From Arthrobacter alpinus (GTDB taxonomy: Bacteria > Actinomycetota > Actinomycetes > Actinomycetales > Micrococcaceae): a stretch of 64,000 bases of DNA. Where the stretch lies: the NCBI RefSeq assembly GCF_900105965.1, contig NZ_FNTV01000001.1, positions 372,001 to 436,000 on the forward strand. Reading direction: 5' to 3'. A model generated the notes under the pieces. The model was not told where the DNA came from, did not search any database, and worked only from the letters and a program-made list of their open reading frames with translations. Position 1 is the stretch's first letter. Each line of letters begins with the position of its first letter. Made by a program: the position numbers and the translations under genes. Shown here piece by piece: positions 44,217-52,371 of this stretch.

Positions 44217-45242
44217 TCAGCCGAGGCCGATGGAGCGGGCCGCTTCCTGGGTGGTCCGCAGGCTTTCCGGGTCTGCCAGCTTCATGCCGGTGATTTGGTA
44301 GATGGCCGTCAGCGCCTTGACTCCCTCGGGGGTGTCCGCGAAATCGAGCATGGCGTCGCTGATCTTCTTCTGCCAGTCCGAGCTGAGCTTGCTGGAGATG
44401 GACACGCCGTCGTTGGGTACTTCATCCGTCAGTGCGAAGACAACCACCTTGCTGCCGACATCCGGATTGTCCTTGGCAACCACTTCACGAGCATCCCAGT
44501 AGCTGAAGCCAACCTCGGCATCGCCCTTGTAAACGGCTAGAACAGAGGCGTCATTGGCCGTCACCTTGATGGGCGACACGTCCTCGACAGCAACTCCGGC
44601 GGCCTTCATGGCCGCCACGGGGAAGATGTACCCGGCCGGGGAGGCAGGAGAGAGCATGGCCACCGTGGCGTCCTTGATCTTTGCAACCGAGTCCAGCCCA
44701 GCGGAGCCGTTGCCCGATGCCGTCCCGTTGCAGTACAGCATGCCGTTGGGTCCCTCGGCGGGCGTATCGGTGCAGTACTTGTCCGGGTTGTTGGTGAACA
44801 TTTGTGCGGCGTAGCTCGACTTGTCCTTGCGGACCGTCTGCAGGGCAGGTGCGGCGCCATACTTGTCGCAGGCCTGGCTCATCTGCAGGGAAGGGAGCAT
44901 GCCAATCTGGGCCTGGTTGGCGCCGATGGCCTCAACCGCAGCCTGGTAATCGGCGGTGATGACGCCCGTGACGGGAATGCCCAAGCGGCTGGTCAAGGCA
45001 TCTTCAAGCGGCTTGACGGTGTCAACTAGCTTCTTGGCATCACCTGAAGGAACCAGCGCAAGCGTCAATTTGGTGGGCGCGGCGGCCGAGGAATCGTTGG
45101 TGCCGGTACACGCCACTGCCGAGTTTGCCCCGCCTGAGGCAGAATCTGCCGCGTCCTGGCTGACGCCACAGGAAGAAAGCGCGAGAGTGCCGGTCAGTGC
45201 CAATGCGCCCAAGGCTGCGAGTTTGAAACGGAACTTGATCAC
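44217..45242 (-). CDS. phnD: Phosphonate-type substrate-binding lipoprotein PhnD
   Basis: Binding protein of 341 aa. The signal has lipobox LALSSC with Cys25. The mature part shows LTLALVPSGDAKKLVDTVKPLEDALTSRLG, typical of PhnD/PhnD-like proteins for phosphonates, phosphite or organophosphates, and AEVGFSYWDAREVV. Overlaps the upstream HAD gene by 4 nt. The ligand cannot be read from the sequence. Confidence 0.9.
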   Translation of the reverse strand: MIKFRFKLAALGALALTGTLALSSCGVSQDAADSASGGANSAVACTGTNDSSAAAPTKLTLALVPSGDAKKLVDTVKPLEDALTSRLGIPVTGVITADYQAAVEAIGANQAQIGMLPSLQMSQACDKYGAAPALQTVRKDKSSYAAQMFTNNPDKYCTDTPAEGPNGMLYCNGTASGNGSAGLDSVAKIKDATVAMLSPASPAGYIFPVAAMKAAGVAVEDVSPIKVTANDASVLAVYKGDAEVGFSYWDAREVVAKDNPDVGSKVVVFALTDEVPNDGVSISSKLSSDWQKKISDAMLDFADTPEGVKALTAIYQITGMKLADPESLRTTQEAARSIGLG

Positions 45243-46003
45243 TGTGGTGCCTTTTCTGAAAGGAGAGTGGACATGCTGGGTTGGGTGGAAATAAAAGCGG
45301 CCGGATCGTGGGCCCAGTCGGATATTGCGTCATACAGCAGTTCAAACCGGGGGGCGCGCAAGGTGGCAGCGCCGGTGCGGTGTTCGAATCGGTCAATGAA
45401 GGCGGTGGCGCAGCCCTCGCGGGCTGGCAGATCAATGTCATTGCTCCAGACATCGCCAACGCTGAGCAACTCGTAGGGGGCCTTGTTTGCCAGCAGGATG
45501 GGAAGCAGATCTGTGAAACCCGCGGGCTTGCGGGCATCGGGAATGATCAGGTCCACGGAATTGGACAAGCCGAGTTTGGACAAGGATTCCTGCACACCAT
45601 TTAGTGGAGCATTGGTCAAGAGAAGCCGGAAGGCGACGCCGTCCAAGCTGTCGAGAAAGCCGGCCAATCCATCTGGTGCGTCGATTTCCACGGTGCCCTC
45701 AGCGAGCCGTTGCCGGCTCGCAAGGTAAGCGTGGTGGCGCCCGGCTGAATTGAGGTGGCCTTCTGCGAGGGCGGCAACCGCCGCATAGCCGTCCTTGTAG
45801 GAAGGCGCGTTTGGGTCTTCGGCAAGAAAGGAGGCCAATCCTTGGTGAAGAGTCTTTTGGGCTGCTTTCGGAATTTGATCGGCAACCGCCTCGGCGTAGG
45901 CAAGAACTGGGCCGTCGCCGAGGCAAACGGTGCCGTCAAAATCAAGAATTAGTATCGGGAGGGGTTGTTCTGCGGCCAGCTGAGCTGACGTGGTTGTACT
46001 CAC
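45239..46003 (-). CDS. HAD-superfamily hydrolase
   Basis: HAD phosphatase-like protein of 254 aa, first gene of the phn operon. Motif I LDFDGTVCLGD, motif II LLTNA, motif III Lys in ARKP and motif IV VGDVWSNDID. The cap is helical (C1 type). It overlaps phnD by 4 nt. Candidate functions are removal of phosphate from the imported compound or phosphonoacetaldehyde-type cleavage; the cap does not show the Schiff-base lysine setting I would expect for PhnX, so a plain phosphatase is favoured. Confidence 0.85.
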   Translation of the reverse strand: MSTTTSAQLAAEQPLPILILDFDGTVCLGDGPVLAYAEAVADQIPKAAQKTLHQGLASFLAEDPNAPSYKDGYAAVAALAEGHLNSAGRHHAYLASRQRLAEGTVEIDAPDGLAGFLDSLDGVAFRLLLTNAPLNGVQESLSKLGLSNSVDLIIPDARKPAGFTDLLPILLANKAPYELLSVGDVWSNDIDLPAREGCATAFIDRFEHRTGAATLRAPRFELLYDAISDWAHDPAAFISTQPSMSTLLSEKAPQ

Positions 46004-46064
46004 AAAAGTTAGCGTACGTGCCCATGAACGCTCTGTCCATGAAAAGTGAATCCTTGAAACGATT

Positions 46065-46086
46065 GTTCACCTGCTGTTTACATGAC
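46065..46086. promoter_or_regulatory. PHO-box-like 11-nt direct repeat
   Basis: GTTCACCTGCT (46065-46075) is followed by GTTTACATGAC (46076-46086), two 11-nt units that match the actinobacterial PhoP half-site GTTCACC at 7 and 5 of 7 positions. It lies 60-80 bases upstream of the HAD-phn operon start, in the divergent gap before the M20 gene. PhoP control by phosphate limitation is inferred. Confidence 0.6.
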
Positions 46087-46222
46087 CGTCCCGTTGGCCC
46101 TTGGCTGTTGGCCAAAATCGCCCGAGAACATGGCGATGGCCAGGGCTGTCGATGGGATTGAAACCGTGGCGCATGCCGTGGCTCCGGGGCCGGGTCCAGC
46201 ACGGTGACATAGAATCCGAGGC

Positions 46223-47782
46223 ATGAGTAAAGGAACAGCCCGTCCCCTCAGTCGTGTAATTGCCGCAGCTTTGACGGTTGGAGCGGCGGGGACCGCTGCC
46301 GTCATAGGGGCTAGGGCGTTTCGAGCCGGCATGGGCGGAGCCTCTGGCAGTAACCCGGCTGGGATTCGTTCGGGCGGGCCGGGAGTTGTCGCGCCGTCGG
46401 GCTTTACAAGTTCGGGTTCAGAAATGGAAGCTGGCGAGAGTGGAAGCCGTTTTGCCCAGAAGGCTGCGGACCGGCTCAGTGAACTCATCACATTCCGGAC
46501 GGTGTTTTCTGGTTCCCGGGATCAAATAGAACTCGAAGAATTCACCGGTTTCATTGAGACGTTGGAGCGGCTTTATCCGGCCGTGCATTCCTCATTGCAC
46601 CGAGAATTTGTCAATGGTCATGCCCTGTTGTTCAAGTGGCCCGGCTCAGGGTTTGAGGCCGCAGCAAAGCCAGCAGTTTTTATGGCTCATTACGATGTTG
46701 TTCCCGTGGATAGTCGAGACGATTGGACGCACCCCGGGTTCTCCGGCCATCAAGACGGGGAGTACGTGTGGGGGAGAGGGGCTTTGGATGACAAGGGCGC
46801 GCTGGTTGTCATCATGGAGGCTGTTGAGTCTCTTCTGAAAGAGGGGTTTGCGCCCGCCCACGATGTCTACTTGTCGTTTGGCAATAACGAAGAAACTGCC
46901 GGAGACAGCGCAGTTGTGGCTGCGGCGTTGCTGGCCAAACGCGGAGTTGCGCCGTGGCTTGTGCTAGATGAAGGTGGTGCTGTTGCAGCAGATGCATTCC
47001 CCGGCCTGAAGGCGCCTGCGGCTGTCATTGGAGTTGCAGAAAAGGGCATTCTGGATTTGGAGCTTCTGACGCGCGGCGCAGGCGGTCACGCCTCCACACC
47101 GCCGCGTATGGGGGCCACTGCACGATTGGCACAGGCCGTAGTTGCATTGGAGGAGACACCGTTTCCGGCGTCAATGCCGGAACCGATTGTTGAAATGATG
47201 CGCCGGATTGGGATGAACAGCGGTTTTGCCCTCCGGATCGTGACTGAGAATATGTGGGCCTTCAAATCATTGCTGACTCAGGCCTTTGGGCTTGTGGGCG
47301 ATGAAACCCGGGCACTGACTCGCACCACAGTGGCGGTGACCATGTTGGAGGGAAGTAAGGCAGCAAATGTGTTGGCATCCACGGCACGAGCCAATGCCAA
47401 CATCAGAATCGCAGTCGGAGAGAGCATTGAATCTGTGGTTGAACACGTGCGCACAATTATTGACGATCCTTCGGTCGAGCTGAGGGTAATCTCCGGACAC
47501 AACCCCTCGTCAATTTCTTCGTTTGAAAATGAGCAGTTCTTGTTGCTGACGCGCGCCGTTGAAGCATCCTATCCAGACGCGGTGGTGGCTCCGTACATCC
47601 AAACCGGGGCCACGGATTCAAGGAATTTCACGTCAATTTCCCCTGCCGTCTACCGCTTCTCACCGCTCCTCATGGATGCTTCCGATCGAGGCAGCCTGCA
47701 CGCTGTCAACGAACGAGTTCGCATCAGTTCACTTGGTTCTGGCGTGGTGTTTTACCGCGAGCTTTTGCGGGGATTGGTTTAG
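46223..47782 (+). CDS. M20 family peptidase (PM20D1/CPS1-like)
   Basis: Zinc peptidase or N-acyl-amino-acid hydrolase of 519 aa. Metal ligands: FMAHYDVVPVDSRDDW (His156), GRGALDDKG (about 185-191), NNEETAGD (Glu223-224) and a C-terminal His in LHAVNER. The N-terminal 35 residues form a signal/anchor followed by a Gly/Ser-rich linker, so the enzyme is probably extracytoplasmic. Size and motifs fit the carboxypeptidase S/PM20D1 branch better than dipeptidases. GC content looks lower than in neighbours. Overlaps the PKD gene stop by 4 nt. Confidence 0.85.
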   Translation: MSKGTARPLSRVIAAALTVGAAGTAAVIGARAFRAGMGGASGSNPAGIRSGGPGVVAPSGFTSSGSEMEAGESGSRFAQKAADRLSELITFRTVFSGSRDQIELEEFTGFIETLERLYPAVHSSLHREFVNGHALLFKWPGSGFEAAAKPAVFMAHYDVVPVDSRDDWTHPGFSGHQDGEYVWGRGALDDKGALVVIMEAVESLLKEGFAPAHDVYLSFGNNEETAGDSAVVAAALLAKRGVAPWLVLDEGGAVAADAFPGLKAPAAVIGVAEKGILDLELLTRGAGGHASTPPRMGATARLAQAVVALEETPFPASMPEPIVEMMRRIGMNSGFALRIVTENMWAFKSLLTQAFGLVGDETRALTRTTVAVTMLEGSKAANVLASTARANANIRIAVGESIESVVEHVRTIIDDPSVELRVISGHNPSSISSFENEQFLLLTRAVEASYPDAVVAPYIQTGATDSRNFTSISPAVYRFSPLLMDASDRGSLHAVNERVRISSLGSGVVFYRELLRGLV

Positions 47783-48699
47783 CAGCCGATGCCTTGTGGG
47801 TTTTGGATGCAGTTGTCGGCGTAGAGGTTGGTTTTTGCCCGCCAGACGGTGAGGGGTAGTGGCGGTGAGGCGATGTTGCCTTGGCCGGGGATGGGTAGTT
47901 GTGGTCCGTTGTTGACGGTGTAGCTTCCGTTGAAGTGGGTGGTGAGGTTGATGGTGAGGTGGCCGGTTTTGGTATAGATGTGGCTGGTTTGGGTTTGTTC
48001 GCCGATGCGGTCTTGGTGGAGGGGTGCTCCGTGGGTGGGGGTGGGGCCCCAGATGGTGCCGTCGCCGTAGTTCCAGGTGTAGGCGGTGGGTGTGGCGGTG
48101 ATGGTGACTTGTTGGCCGAGCATGGTGAGGTTGAAGGTTTGGGTGGTGGCTTCGGCCCAGACGTTGGTTTCCTTGCCGCGGAGGGTGTGGGGGCCGGGTT
48201 GGCTGCCGATCGTGGCTGCGACGATGGGGCTGCGTTGAAACTCGTGAGCTATTGAAGCGGCTATTTCAGCCAGGATGTCACGAGGCTTCTCACCATGGAT
48301 GCACTCGGGACCAGAGAAGTAGTACCACGCGATTGGTACGACTTCCTTACTAGCCCGATACCAGTAAATTGCCGTTCCTGGTTCCCCGTCGGGGTCATTA
48401 GCGCCCGTTGAGCACGACGGCATCACCGTGGCACAAGCCGGAAAAATCGTACTGTCACCACCTGTGCACGCGAGCCGAGCTTCGTAGATGAAGCGGTCTA
48501 CCGGACCGGTTGCCGGGGCCTGGCCAAAATGATTTTCCGAGCCAGGAATTGGCACCCAGATGCCGACGCCAGCACCGTCCTGATTCCATCCTGGTTCGCT
48601 AACGTCAGGTTCGGTTGCGTACGCGGGCCGCGTTGCAATGCTCAATGCACAGACCAAGATCGTGGTGGCTAGCCATGCGCGGAGCGGATAGCTTTTCAT
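47779..48699 (-). CDS. PKD-domain secreted protein
   Basis: Exported 306-aa protein; a signal peptide ends near Ala-Tyr-Ala (about residues 25-30). The N-terminal half has cysteine pairs (LACTG, FPACATVMPSCS). A PKD-like domain occupies the C-terminal half (TAYTWNYGDGTIWG), where the coding strand becomes strongly A/C-rich. ATG 48699 chosen; the start overlaps the stop of the DUF6318 gene, so they form an operon. Function unknown, probably surface binding. Confidence 0.7.
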   Translation of the reverse strand: MKSYPLRAWLATTILVCALSIATRPAYATEPDVSEPGWNQDGAGVGIWVPIPGSENHFGQAPATGPVDRFIYEARLACTGGDSTIFPACATVMPSCSTGANDPDGEPGTAIYWYRASKEVVPIAWYYFSGPECIHGEKPRDILAEIAASIAHEFQRSPIVAATIGSQPGPHTLRGKETNVWAEATTQTFNLTMLGQQVTITATPTAYTWNYGDGTIWGPTPTHGAPLHQDRIGEQTQTSHIYTKTGHLTINLTTHFNGSYTVNNGPQLPIPGQGNIASPPLPLTVWRAKTNLYADNCIQNPQGIGC

Positions 48700-49481
48700 G
48701 ACGGGCTGGGGCCGTCTAGATGCTCGACCGTGATGGCTAGCCATGCGCCGTCTTGATATGAACCAATAAGGATGTCTTCCTCGGCAACGTGGACTCCGAG
48801 GTCCTTCGACAGAGTCTTATCTGCCTTGTAGTACTTGACTTGTTCTTGTCTGGCCATCGTGATTACCTGATAACTCCCGTCAGCCGTCGGAACAAAGGAC
48901 GTGCTAGGGACTCCGATGACCATTTTCCCGCCCATGATCCATTTATCGCCTTCATGCCCGGCCGCGACACCTTTTCCCATAACAGAGCATGTCTTGCAGT
49001 CCGGGGCGCTGATGGTCATCATGGGTTCGGGATCGCCTGTTTCGAAGGCGTAGCCCAGGGTGCTGTACCAGTATTCGGTGAAGGCGATCAGGCCTTCCTT
49101 GCTGAATTCTTGGGCTTTCGCCGGTAACACGGGTTTGGGTACATTTTCGGCTGGACCGGTATCGCTCGCGGGCTTGTAGACCGCGGCCGTGGGCGGCGGC
49201 ACGGCCGTGGTCGTGGTGGGGGGTGTGGTTTCTCCTGCTGTGCCCGCCGGTGAGGTGACTCCTGGGCTCGGATCATCACCGGAACTGGTGCACCCAGACA
49301 GGACAAGCATCACGCTAAGGAACACCACCACCCCTGGAACCACCCACCCACGGCGCCCGCTTCGATACCCATACCCGTCGCCGTGCCGGTGCTGATGCCG
49401 GTCGCCGTGGTGGTGTTGGTGTGGCTGGCCGTGTCCCTGCATGGTTATGGCGTGTGTGGTTGTGGTGTTGCTATCCATCAT
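48696..49481 (-). CDS. DUF6318 family lipoprotein
   Basis: Predicted lipoprotein of 261 aa, with the lipobox LVLSGC (Cys64). Before the membrane segment lies an unusual His-rich cytosolic stretch (residues 17-35, many HxH), then Arg-Gly-Trp. The mature part has a Thr/Pro linker followed by a globular domain with CKTC and a SNTF2-like fold (by resemblance only). Start at ATG 49481 with a GGGGG run upstream. Co-transcribed with the PKD gene. Confidence 0.7.
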   Translation of the reverse strand: MMDSNTTTTHAITMQGHGQPHQHHHGDRHQHRHGDGYGYRSGRRGWVVPGVVVFLSVMLVLSGCTSSGDDPSPGVTSPAGTAGETTPPTTTTAVPPPTAAVYKPASDTGPAENVPKPVLPAKAQEFSKEGLIAFTEYWYSTLGYAFETGDPEPMMTISAPDCKTCSVMGKGVAAGHEGDKWIMGGKMVIGVPSTSFVPTADGSYQVITMARQEQVKYYKADKTLSKDLGVHVAEEDILIGSYQDGAWLAITVEHLDGPSPS

Positions 49482-49781
49482 CACCGGCCCCCAGAGGTGC
49501 TGTAGGAGTAGCAGGCCTCCTCGTTGAGGCCCGCCGCGTGTGGCTTCCTTCCAAAATACACACAGCCACCAGATCCTGCCAGAACTTATCCACACCCCCG
49601 AACCACCACGGACCGAACCTTATCCAAATGGACAAGACACCCCACCACCACCCAGCAGGTCAGCAAGGGCTTATCGCTACGGGCGGGGTTGATTCCTCCA
49701 CAGCCCCTCACCGGTGGATACTTGTGCAGCAATGGGCCAGGGGCTGGGATGAATGTCAGAGCCCTGTTTTAGAATATATGT
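49482..49781. other. Intergenic region with DnaA-box-like sites
   Basis: A 300-bp gap between the divergent DUF6318 and HNH genes, with no supported ORF. TTATCCACA (49586-49594) is a perfect DnaA-box consensus, and TTATCCAAA (49620-49628) matches 8 of 9, 34 nt apart. AGAATATATGTATGA just before the HNH ATG (49771-49785) is partly similar to the actinobacterial LexA consensus. No role is proven for any of them. Confidence 0.4.
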
Positions 49782-51809
49782 ATGAGTACAACGGCAAGAC
49801 AGCCGGAACACCGTTCACCGGTGGGAGGCGATACACGGGTTGGTGAACACATTCATCAACTCCTCAATCTTGCCCACGCCCTCGTCCACGCCACCACCAC
49901 CGCCACTGCTGCTGTTGGTGGTGGGGTGGTGTGTGGTGTTCAGCTGGGTGGGTTGAGTGATCAGGAATTAGTGGGCTGGGCTCAAGACCTAGAACATCTG
50001 GCCCGGTTCCAGCAAGCCCTCAACGTCCAGGCCGCAGCCGAAATAGCTCACCGCACCAGTGCCGGCCGCTACACGGCCCTCGGGACCCGAGGACCCAAGG
50101 AAATGCTCGCGCAATCACTACAGATCAGTACCGGTGAAGCCGCCCGCCGGCTCGGGCTAGCCGAGGCGATCCTGCCCACGATCGATACCATCACCGGGAC
50201 CCCGGCCCCACCGACTCAACCCGTCCTGGGCCAAGCGTTCCTCACCGGAACAATCGGTCAAGAACAAGCCATCATGGTCTCTAAATTCGTCACCGACGCT
50301 CAAACCCTGCTCCACGACGGACGAATCAGCGCCACAACCCTGCACGAGGTCCAAAGCACCCTCGTCACCTCGGGACAAAACGAGAACCCAGACTTCCTAC
50401 GCCGCATCGGTACCCGCGTCATGAGCCTTCTAGACCCCGATGGTCAACAACCCGGCCCCGCCGAACTCCGCGCTAAACAAGGCATCACCTTCCGCCAACC
50501 CCGCCGCGGACTCGTCGGCTTCAACGGCTACCTCACCCTAGAACAACACGAAACCATCATGACCATCATCAGCCGCTTCACAAACCCCAACCACCACAAA
50601 AACATCAACCCCACCACCACCACCAATGCAGGCGATACAGACACCACAGCTGCGGCAGACTCGGCGGGTCTGGCAGGTGGCGTGGGGAGGCTCCAGGAGC
50701 AGGAACTCACAGAACAAGCGACCTTATTCGAGGAACTCGCCGAATTCGCCACCCTGTTCACCCCCACCAACCCCACACCACCCGATCACTCCCCAACTCA
50801 ATCCCCAGCTCAATCCCTGGGTGAATCCCCAGACGATTCCTCGGGTGCATCGGCGCCGAAAGCTTCTACCCAACCCCCGGAACCCCGAGAACCCATTGAT
50901 CCCTCTGATCCCTCAGGTGCGTCAGGTTCTTTGGATCCCTCGGGGCCAGGCGATGCTGGGTGGGATCCGATCTGGGACGACACCGGACCCCTCACCCCAC
51001 CAGAGGCCACCACCGCTCCACCCACCACCACAACCAACACTGGAACTGGCACAACGGATGGTGGGGTGCGGGTACCGCCCCCGGGCTCAGAAGAGATGGT
51101 CGCGGGTCTAGACCCGATCGATCCGAACAATACCGACCCGGCCGTGAAAGATGATCGGAGCTACGCGCAGAAACTCCTCGATGGCGTCATCGACTGCCTC
51201 AAACTCGCCGCCCGCACCGACACGCTCCCGCTCAACGGCGGACTGAAAGCTCAACTCATCATCACCACCCGCCAAGAAGACCTCGACCGCAACGACAACC
51301 AAGGCCTCGCCTTCACCGTTCACCACGGCCCCGTACCACTAACCCTGTTCGAGCAATCCCTGTGCGATCCCGACATCACCCGCATCACCCTGGGAACCGG
51401 TCAAGACATCCTCAACGCCGCCCGCACCGAACGACTCTTCACACCCGCCCAACGCAAACTCCTCCTCGCCCGCGATCTCGGCTGCACCTTCCCGGCCTGC
51501 ACAGCATCAGCCCTCTGGTGCGAAGCCCACCACATCATCCCCTGGCACCAAGGAGGCGAAACCAACCTCAACAACGCAGCCCTGCTCTGCAGCCACCACC
51601 ACACCATGATCCACACCACCGACTGGACCATGGAACTCATCCACGGCACCCCACACTTCACCCCACACTTCACCCCGCCCTACCTCATCGACCCCACCCA
51701 AACACCACGCCACAACACCTACCACCACGGCCTCCCCACACCCACCTACCCCACCACCTACAACCAAGGCTGGAACACCCAAAACAACACAAACACCACC
51801 AAACAATAA
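49782..51809 (+). CDS. DUF222 / HNH endonuclease family protein
   Basis: A 675-aa protein of the family called 13E12 repeats in mycobacteria: an N-terminal DUF222 helical domain, a long Pro/Ser/Thr linker (about residues 280-430) and a C-terminal HNH domain with CTFPACTASALWCEAHHI and ALLCSHHHTMIH (HNH and CxxC-like metal residues). The tail is Thr/His/Asn-rich. The coding strand is A/C-rich. No Shine-Dalgarno is visible, so translation may be leaderless. Such genes are frequently duplicated in this phylum; some relatives are DNA-damage inducible. Confidence 0.85.
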   Translation: MSTTARQPEHRSPVGGDTRVGEHIHQLLNLAHALVHATTTATAAVGGGVVCGVQLGGLSDQELVGWAQDLEHLARFQQALNVQAAAEIAHRTSAGRYTALGTRGPKEMLAQSLQISTGEAARRLGLAEAILPTIDTITGTPAPPTQPVLGQAFLTGTIGQEQAIMVSKFVTDAQTLLHDGRISATTLHEVQSTLVTSGQNENPDFLRRIGTRVMSLLDPDGQQPGPAELRAKQGITFRQPRRGLVGFNGYLTLEQHETIMTIISRFTNPNHHKNINPTTTTNAGDTDTTAAADSAGLAGGVGRLQEQELTEQATLFEELAEFATLFTPTNPTPPDHSPTQSPAQSLGESPDDSSGASAPKASTQPPEPREPIDPSDPSGASGSLDPSGPGDAGWDPIWDDTGPLTPPEATTAPPTTTTNTGTGTTDGGVRVPPPGSEEMVAGLDPIDPNNTDPAVKDDRSYAQKLLDGVIDCLKLAARTDTLPLNGGLKAQLIITTRQEDLDRNDNQGLAFTVHHGPVPLTLFEQSLCDPDITRITLGTGQDILNAARTERLFTPAQRKLLLARDLGCTFPACTASALWCEAHHIIPWHQGGETNLNNAALLCSHHHTMIHTTDWTMELIHGTPHFTPHFTPPYLIDPTQTPRHNTYHHGLPTPTYPTTYNQGWNTQNNTNTTKQ

Positions 51810-51917
51810 AAAACAACGGACCCCGATCCAAAGATCAAAGCCCGCTGCTCGGTAAGTAAGAATTCGGTGAACAAAAATAGGTGGTGGAGTCAAAGAGTCG
51901 GTCTGGTACAGGCCGTT

Positions 51918-52370
51918 TTATCGATCAAGAATCGATCGGCGCAGCTTGCCGGTTAGAGCCAGCAGAGTGCCCATCTCATCGTCGGTCAAGGCATTTTCCA
52001 TGATCTCCATGATGTGCTGAACATGCGCCCGGCCAACTTTCTTCTGCAACTCGGCTCCGGCTTCTGTCAGCCCGACCAAGACGCCGCGTCGATCCTCCTC
52101 AACTGTCTTTCGTTGAATCAAACCTCGATCTTCCAAGCGATCGACCATGCGAGAGATGCTCGGTTGCGTCAGTAGAACGTTGTCGTTGAGCTCATTGAGC
52201 CGTAGCCACCCCGTAGGGCACTTCGAAAGGCTGAAGAGCACGTCGTACTCGCGGCTACCGACCTCCTTGAAGAGCGGTTCCTTGTGCAATTCACGCATCA
52301 TCGAAACCTGTGAATGAAGCAGCGACTCCCAAGAGTCTGTGGTCAGCCGGCGATGCGCCGCGGCAGACAT
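51918..52370 (-). CDS. MarR family transcriptional regulator
   Basis: Winged-helix repressor of 150 aa. Core: LNELNDNVLLTQPSISRMVDRLEDRGLIQ with the recognition helix, and wing EEDRRGVLVGLTEAG. It follows the LLM gene by one base on the same strand. It may control that gene and the divergent MFS gene. A promoter with an imperfect inverted repeat lies at 53511-53561. Ligand unknown. Confidence 0.9.
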   Translation of the reverse strand: MSAAAHRRLTTDSWESLLHSQVSMMRELHKEPLFKEVGSREYDVLFSLSKCPTGWLRLNELNDNVLLTQPSISRMVDRLEDRGLIQRKTVEEDRRGVLVGLTEAGAELQKKVGRAHVQHIMEIMENALTDDEMGTLLALTGKLRRSILDR

Positions 52371-52371
52371 G

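Noticed and set aside
45239..46003. HAD protein as phosphonoacetaldehyde hydrolase PhnX
   Set aside because: Cap lacks the setting expected for the Schiff-base lysine, and no aminotransferase gene is nearby.
50640..51100. Repetitive Pro/Thr/Ser-rich DNA as a tandem repeat array
   Set aside because: No fixed repeat unit; it is a disordered linker in the HNH protein.
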